Source: Xanthomonas sp. DAR 34887
GTDB lineage: Bacteria; Pseudomonadota; Gammaproteobacteria; Xanthomonadales; Xanthomonadaceae
Direction of reading: 5' to 3'
NCBI RefSeq assembly: GCF_041245805.1
Contig: NZ_CP162490.1
Location: forward strand, 2,085,001-2,149,000
DNA length: 64,000 nucleotides
The notes under the pieces were generated by a model that saw only the letters and a list, made by a program, of their open reading frames with translations, was not told the origin of the DNA and ran no database searches. Of this stretch, positions 60,229 through 64,000 are shown one piece after another (the first letter of the stretch is position 1; every line of letters begins with the position of its first letter). The position numbers and the translations under genes are program-made.

Positions 60229-61839
60229 ATGACTCAGGCTCCATGGTGGCGCGGTGCCGTCATCTATCAGATCTATCCGCGTAGCTTTCTCGATGCGAAC
60301 GGCGATGGCGTTGGCGATCTGCCCGGCATCGTGCAGAAGCTGGATTACATCGCGTCGCTCGGCGTGGACGCGATCTGGATCTCGCCGTTCTTCAAGTCGC
60401 CGATGGCCGACTTCGGCTACGACATCGCCGACTATCGCGAGGTCGATCCGCTGTTTGGCACGATGGACGATTTCGATCGCTTACTGGCCAAGGCGCATGC
60501 GCTGGGCCTGAAGGTGATGATCGACCAGGTGCTCAGCCACACGTCGGTGGAGCATGCATGGTTCAAGGAGAGTCGCCAGAGCCGCGACAATCCCAAGGCC
60601 GATTGGTACGTCTGGGCGGACGCGCGCGAGGACGGCACGCCGCCGAACAACTGGATGTCGATCTTCGGCGGGGTCGCCTGGCAGTGGGAGCCGCGGCGCG
60701 GCCAGTACTACCTGCACAACTTCCTGGCGTCGCAGCCTGACCTCAACTTCCACAATCCCGAGGTGCAACAGGCCACGTTGGACAATGTCGAGTTCTGGCT
60801 TGCGCGCGGGGTGGATGGGTTCCGGCTGGATGCGATCAATTTCTGCTTCCACGATCCGTCGCTGCGGGACAATCCGCCAAAGCCGCTGGAAAAGCGGGTA
60901 GGGCGGGGCTTCAGTCCCGACAATCCGTATGCGTTCCAATACCACTACTACAACAACACGCAGGCGGAGAACCTGCCGTTCCTGCAGAAGCTGCGCGGCC
61001 TGCTCGATCGCTATCCGGGAACGGTGAGCCTGGGCGAGATCTCGTCCGAGGACTCGCTCGCCACCACCGCCGAGTACACGCGGGCCGGGCATCTGCACAT
61101 GGGTTACAGCTTCGAGCTGTTGACCGACGATTTCAGCGCACGCTACATCCGCGAGACCGTGTCGAGCCTCGAAACGGCGATGACCGAGGGGTGGCCGTGC
61201 TGGGCGATTTCCAATCACGATGTGCAGCGTGCGGTGACGCGCTGGGGGCGCGGTGCGCAGACGCCTGCATTCGCGCGGTTGCTGATCGCGCTGCTGTGCT
61301 CGTTGCGCGGTTCGGTCTGCGTCTACCAGGGCGAGGAGCTGGGTCTGAGCGAGGCCGAAGTGCCGTTCGAGGCGTTGCAGGATCCGTATGGCATCGCGTT
61401 CTGGCCGAGTTTCAAGGGTCGCGATGGATGCCGTACGCCGATGCCGTGGGACGACAGTGCGCAAGCCGGCTTCACTACCGGGAAGCCGTGGCTGCCGGTG
61501 GCGCCGGCGCATCGTGCGCAATCGGTGGCGGCGCAGCTGGCCGATCCGCATTCGGTATTGACCGCGTTCCAGCAGTTCCAGGCGTGGCGCAAGCAGCATG
61601 TGGCATTGCGCCAGGGCGATATCTCGTTCGTCGAGACCGCGGAGCCGGTGCTGATGTTCCAGCGCCGGCATGCGCAGCAGACGCTGCTGCTGGCGTTCAA
61701 TCTGTCGGCGCAGGCCAGCGAGGTGACGCTGCCCGAGGGGCAATGGCGACAGCTGGCAGTACCTGGCGTCGACCCAGGCGAGGCCGAAGGCGGCTTGCAG
61801 CTGCCCGGTTACGCGATGGCGTGTCTGGAACGCGTGTAG
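60229..61839 (+). CDS. aglA: GH13 alpha-glucosidase
   Basis: A 536-residue cytoplasmic-type glycoside hydrolase family 13 enzyme. Domain A starts WWRGAVIYQIYPRSFLDANG. Conserved regions: DQVLSHTS (I), GFRLDAIN (II, nucleophile Asp), GEIS (III, acid/base Glu) and ISNHDVQR (IV, His-Asp). C-terminal beta domain from about 460. It resembles the Xanthomonas alpha-glucosidases that hydrolyse maltose and small alpha-glucosides and transfer glucose. No signal peptide at ATG 60229. The TonB receptor on the opposite strand suggests a sugar uptake locus. Confidence 0.92.
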   Translation: MTQAPWWRGAVIYQIYPRSFLDANGDGVGDLPGIVQKLDYIASLGVDAIWISPFFKSPMADFGYDIADYREVDPLFGTMDDFDRLLAKAHALGLKVMIDQVLSHTSVEHAWFKESRQSRDNPKADWYVWADAREDGTPPNNWMSIFGGVAWQWEPRRGQYYLHNFLASQPDLNFHNPEVQQATLDNVEFWLARGVDGFRLDAINFCFHDPSLRDNPPKPLEKRVGRGFSPDNPYAFQYHYYNNTQAENLPFLQKLRGLLDRYPGTVSLGEISSEDSLATTAEYTRAGHLHMGYSFELLTDDFSARYIRETVSSLETAMTEGWPCWAISNHDVQRAVTRWGRGAQTPAFARLLIALLCSLRGSVCVYQGEELGLSEAEVPFEALQDPYGIAFWPSFKGRDGCRTPMPWDDSAQAGFTTGKPWLPVAPAHRAQSVAAQLADPHSVLTAFQQFQAWRKQHVALRQGDISFVETAEPVLMFQRRHAQQTLLLAFNLSAQASEVTLPEGQWRQLAVPGVDPGEAEGGLQLPGYAMACLERV

Positions 61840-62401
61840 CCGCCGCGTAATCCTTTAGTTCGGCTGCCTGCCTGACAGGCAGCCTAGAGCGGCATGGACG
61901 CCGCGTCGGGCGCTGGAGCGCGGCTTTCCTCCTAGCCACAGGACGTTCGCCTGTTTCCTGCATGTCCGTGCCGCATTTACGCGAACTGCTCGCTACTCCG
62001 GATCCCGTATCCAACACCCGCATGTTGCCGCCATGGCAGCAGCTAGGACGCGACCAGGTTGCGAACCATCGGCTTGCGCTGCCTACAGTGCATAGAAGCC
62101 GTTGCTCCGATTGAACTCGTGCTTCTCTAGCACCCCGAGCGAAAGCGCTCTCACGATGCTGCCGCCATTTCGTCGCGGGTGACATCGACGTTGGCGCCGG
62201 CGCGGCCTCGGCCTTGCATGTGGCAGACACAACGAACGGGCGGCACTTAACTACGTCATTCATCGATCCTGCGCCGGCGTTATCGTCTGAGCGGCTGGAC
62301 TAATGCGTCGATGCTTTTGGCTCATCGTGCAAAGCGCACTTCAAAAAAAAAAGCCCGCCGGCATCACGCCGACGGGCTTGCTACAGGCACGGAGGGTTGG
62401 C
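61840..62401. other. Convergent spacer between aglA and TonB receptor genes
   Basis: 562 bases with no supportable gene. A 9-bp hairpin GGCTGCCTG-CCTGA-CAGGCAGCC (61862-61884) lies 22 bases after aglA but lacks a T run. The receptor terminator is at 62343-62379. Confidence 0.5.
62343..62379 (-). terminator. Intrinsic terminator of the right-edge TonB receptor gene
   Basis: On the minus strand AAGCCCGTCGGC, loop GTGAT, GCCGGCGGGCTT then a ten-T run. One mismatch in the stem; strong. Confidence 0.9.
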
Positions 62402-64000
62402 CTAGAACTTGTAGTTCACGCCGAGCACGTAGGTGCGGCCCCACTCGATGTATTCCAGCGGGCGGTCCTTGCTCTCGGCATAGGTGCGGTACGGCGAGTT
62501 GCTCAGGTTGCTCCCCTGCAGCAGCAGGCTCAGGCCTTTCAGGCTGCTGAGGTCGCTGAAGGTGTAGCTGATCTGCGCATCGGTGATGTTCTCGCCAACC
62601 ACGTAGCGCAGGGTGCGGTTGCCGTTGAAGTTGCCGATCTCGCCGATGAAGTCCGAGCGCCGGCGCTGACTGACGCGCGCTTCGAAGCCGTTGCGCTCGT
62701 AGTAGGCGGTGAGGTTGTAGACGCGCTTGGACAGGCCGGGCAGGCTGATCTCGCCGTCGCCCACGCTGGATGCGCTTTCCGGGTCGCGAATCTTGACGTC
62801 GCTGTCGTTGAAGGTCGCGCTGGCCTGGATGCCGAAGCCTTCGAGCGGGGCGAACAGCATGTCCAGCGGCAGCGAGGCGGTCAGTTCCAGGCCGCGCAGG
62901 GTGCCGCCCTTGCCGTTGAACGGGGCGCTGAAGGTGCCGGTGGTCTGCACCGGCGCCGCGCCCGGCGGCGGCACGTAGCCGGCGACCAGGGCGGAGAAGT
63001 CGTAGTTGTCGCGGGTCTGGGTGTAGATGTAGCTCTTCAGGTCCTTGTAGAAGAACGCGGCCGCGACATAGGCCTTGGCGCCGAAGTACTTCTCGTACGA
63101 GATGTCCAGGGCGTTGGCGCGCCACGGATCGAGCGTCGGGTTGCCGCCGCTGGCGCCGGGCTTGCCGGTGGCGTTGTCCACGCCGAATTCCAGCGAGGCG
63201 CGCAGTTGGTCCACGCGCGGACGCGCGACCTGCTTAGCCAGCGCGAAGCGCAAGGTCTGCTCGTACGGGAACTGGAACGCCAGATTCAGGCTCGGCAGCC
63301 AGTCGTTGTAGGTCTTGCCTTCGTCGATCGGCCGCACTTCGCTGCCGGCCGGTTGCGAGGCATCCCAGTAGTTCGCCTGCGACGACTGGTCGGCGTGCTG
63401 CAGTTGCACGCCGATGTTGCCGCGCACGCCCACCGCGCCCCATTCGGTGTCGATGTTGGCGCGCATCCAGGCGGTGGTGATCTTCTCCTGCACGGTCCAG
63501 GCCTTGGAGACCAGGTAGGAGGCGTCCTCGCTGGGGTCGAACACCATGTAGCGCGACACCGCGCCGGGCACGTTCCAGGCGGGGATGTAGCCGATGCCGG
63601 CGAAGCCCAGGTTCACCGGCGCGTACTGCAGGTCGGAGGCGATGGTGGTGTCGCCTTGCGCGCCCAGGGTGATGTTGCCTTCGGGCTGGTGCTTTTCCTT
63701 TTCGCGGTCGGCGTAGTTCACGCCCACGTCCAGATCGGAGAACCAGCGCAGCGCTTCGGGCATCGGGAAGCTGGCCTGCAGGCGCGCGCCCTTCAGCACG
63801 TCTTCCACGCGCGGCGCCTTGCCGTAGCCGGAGCCGTAGATAGTGTTGGTGATGTACAGCGCATCGGGGTTGGAATAGTCCAGGCCGGGCGAGATCTGCG
63901 AGAAGCCGTTGTTGCGGTAAGCCAGGCCGACCGTATCTAGCTGCGGCATCGGCGTCAGCTGCAGGTTGTTCTCGAGATTGAGCTCCTTGCGCGTGGCCTT
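62402..64000 (-). CDS. TonB-dependent receptor, 3' part (truncated by window edge)
   Basis: The C-terminal 532 residues of a TonB-dependent outer-membrane receptor; the frame is open to the right edge, so signal peptide and plug lie outside. Visible barrel features include NIGVQLQHADQSS, SLNLAFQFPYEQTLRFALAK, KYFGAKAYVAAAFFYKDLKS, AYYERNGFEARVSQRRRSDF and a C-terminal VLGVNYKF ending in Phe. The RFALAKQVARPRVDQLR block is like sugar-type receptors beside alpha-glucosidase or sucrose genes. Substrate inferred as a maltose-like saccharide from the neighbour. Confidence 0.88.
   Translation of the reverse strand, partial: KATRKELNLENNLQLTPMPQLDTVGLAYRNNGFSQISPGLDYSNPDALYITNTIYGSGYGKAPRVEDVLKGARLQASFPMPEALRWFSDLDVGVNYADREKEKHQPEGNITLGAQGDTTIASDLQYAPVNLGFAGIGYIPAWNVPGAVSRYMVFDPSEDASYLVSKAWTVQEKITTAWMRANIDTEWGAVGVRGNIGVQLQHADQSSQANYWDASQPAGSEVRPIDEGKTYNDWLPSLNLAFQFPYEQTLRFALAKQVARPRVDQLRASLEFGVDNATGKPGASGGNPTLDPWRANALDISYEKYFGAKAYVAAAFFYKDLKSYIYTQTRDNYDFSALVAGYVPPPGAAPVQTTGTFSAPFNGKGGTLRGLELTASLPLDMLFAPLEGFGIQASATFNDSDVKIRDPESASSVGDGEISLPGLSKRVYNLTAYYERNGFEARVSQRRRSDFIGEIGNFNGNRTLRYVVGENITDAQISYTFSDLSSLKGLSLLLQGSNLSNSPYRTYAESKDRPLEYIEWGRTYVLGVNYKF

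Noticed and set aside
62402..64000. Large plus-strand frames opposite the TonB receptor
   Set aside because: Shadow frames of the minus-strand gene, which has clear barrel sequence and a terminator.

Overview
The window is chromosomal DNA of a high-G+C gammaproteobacterium of the Xanthomonadaceae, most likely Xanthomonas. This rests on the petABC-sspA-sspB block, several TonB-dependent receptors including an Oar-like one, the intergenic GGGATTG-type heptamers, the TAGGAGCGGCTTCAGCCGCGAC palindromes, and a chromosomal type IV secretion system (T4SS) whose VirB7 carries a C-terminal N0-like domain. The species cannot be fixed from this stretch. No prophage, CRISPR array or insertion sequence was recognised.

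Layout. 0-12.6 kb: the end of an aldehyde dehydrogenase gene; a leftward housekeeping block (miaB, ybeZ/phoH, two unknown secreted-protein genes, ybeY, two unknown genes, corC-like, DUF4105, corA); a glutathione transferase divergent from a WYL regulator, with a perfect dyad between them; and a lytic transglycosylase. 12.6-17.4 kb: the cytochrome bc1 operon petA-petB-(50-codon micro-ORF)-petC, then sspA, sspB and a DUF3301 gene. 18-24.6 kb: DUF2272, nadC, a Trm112-like gene, purE-purK, sodB, and a monothiol glutaredoxin-SDR-MarC operon. 24.8-32.7 kb: two large TonB-dependent receptors, each followed by a clear terminator, then ppnN. 32.7-41 kb: a LytS/AlgZ-type histidine kinase divergent from a type IV pilus minor-pilin operon (fimT-pilV-pilW-pilX-pilY1-pilE), tRNA-Asn and a second fimT-like gene. 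41-43.8 kb: uvrB, tRNA-Val and a small unknown gene.

43.8-59.9 kb holds the accessory part: a complete T4SS in the order virD4, virB7, B8, B9, B10, B11, B1, B2, B3, B4, B5, B6. It is followed by an alternating tandem array of secreted DUF4189 genes (A-B-A-B-A, in which the second A has an internal TAG and the third is a remnant), a fragment resembling virB6, and a TrbM/KikA-like gene. Related xanthomonad systems inject toxins into competing bacteria. No effector with an obvious VirD4-recruitment tail lies in this window, so effectors would be encoded elsewhere. From virB7 onward the DNA is visibly poorer in G+C than virD4 and the flanking genes. 60.2-64 kb: a GH13 alpha-glucosidase and the 3' part of a TonB-dependent receptor, probably a carbohydrate-uptake locus.

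The points most worth a second look are: the micro-ORF between petB and petC, which copies the Qo-side helix segment of cytochrome b with identical motif spacing; the DUF4189 A-B-A-B-A array and its decay; the virB6 remnant at the far end of that array; two tandem hairpins separating virB3 from virB4; a candidate small ORF in the virB7 leader; and the palindrome between the GST and WYL genes.
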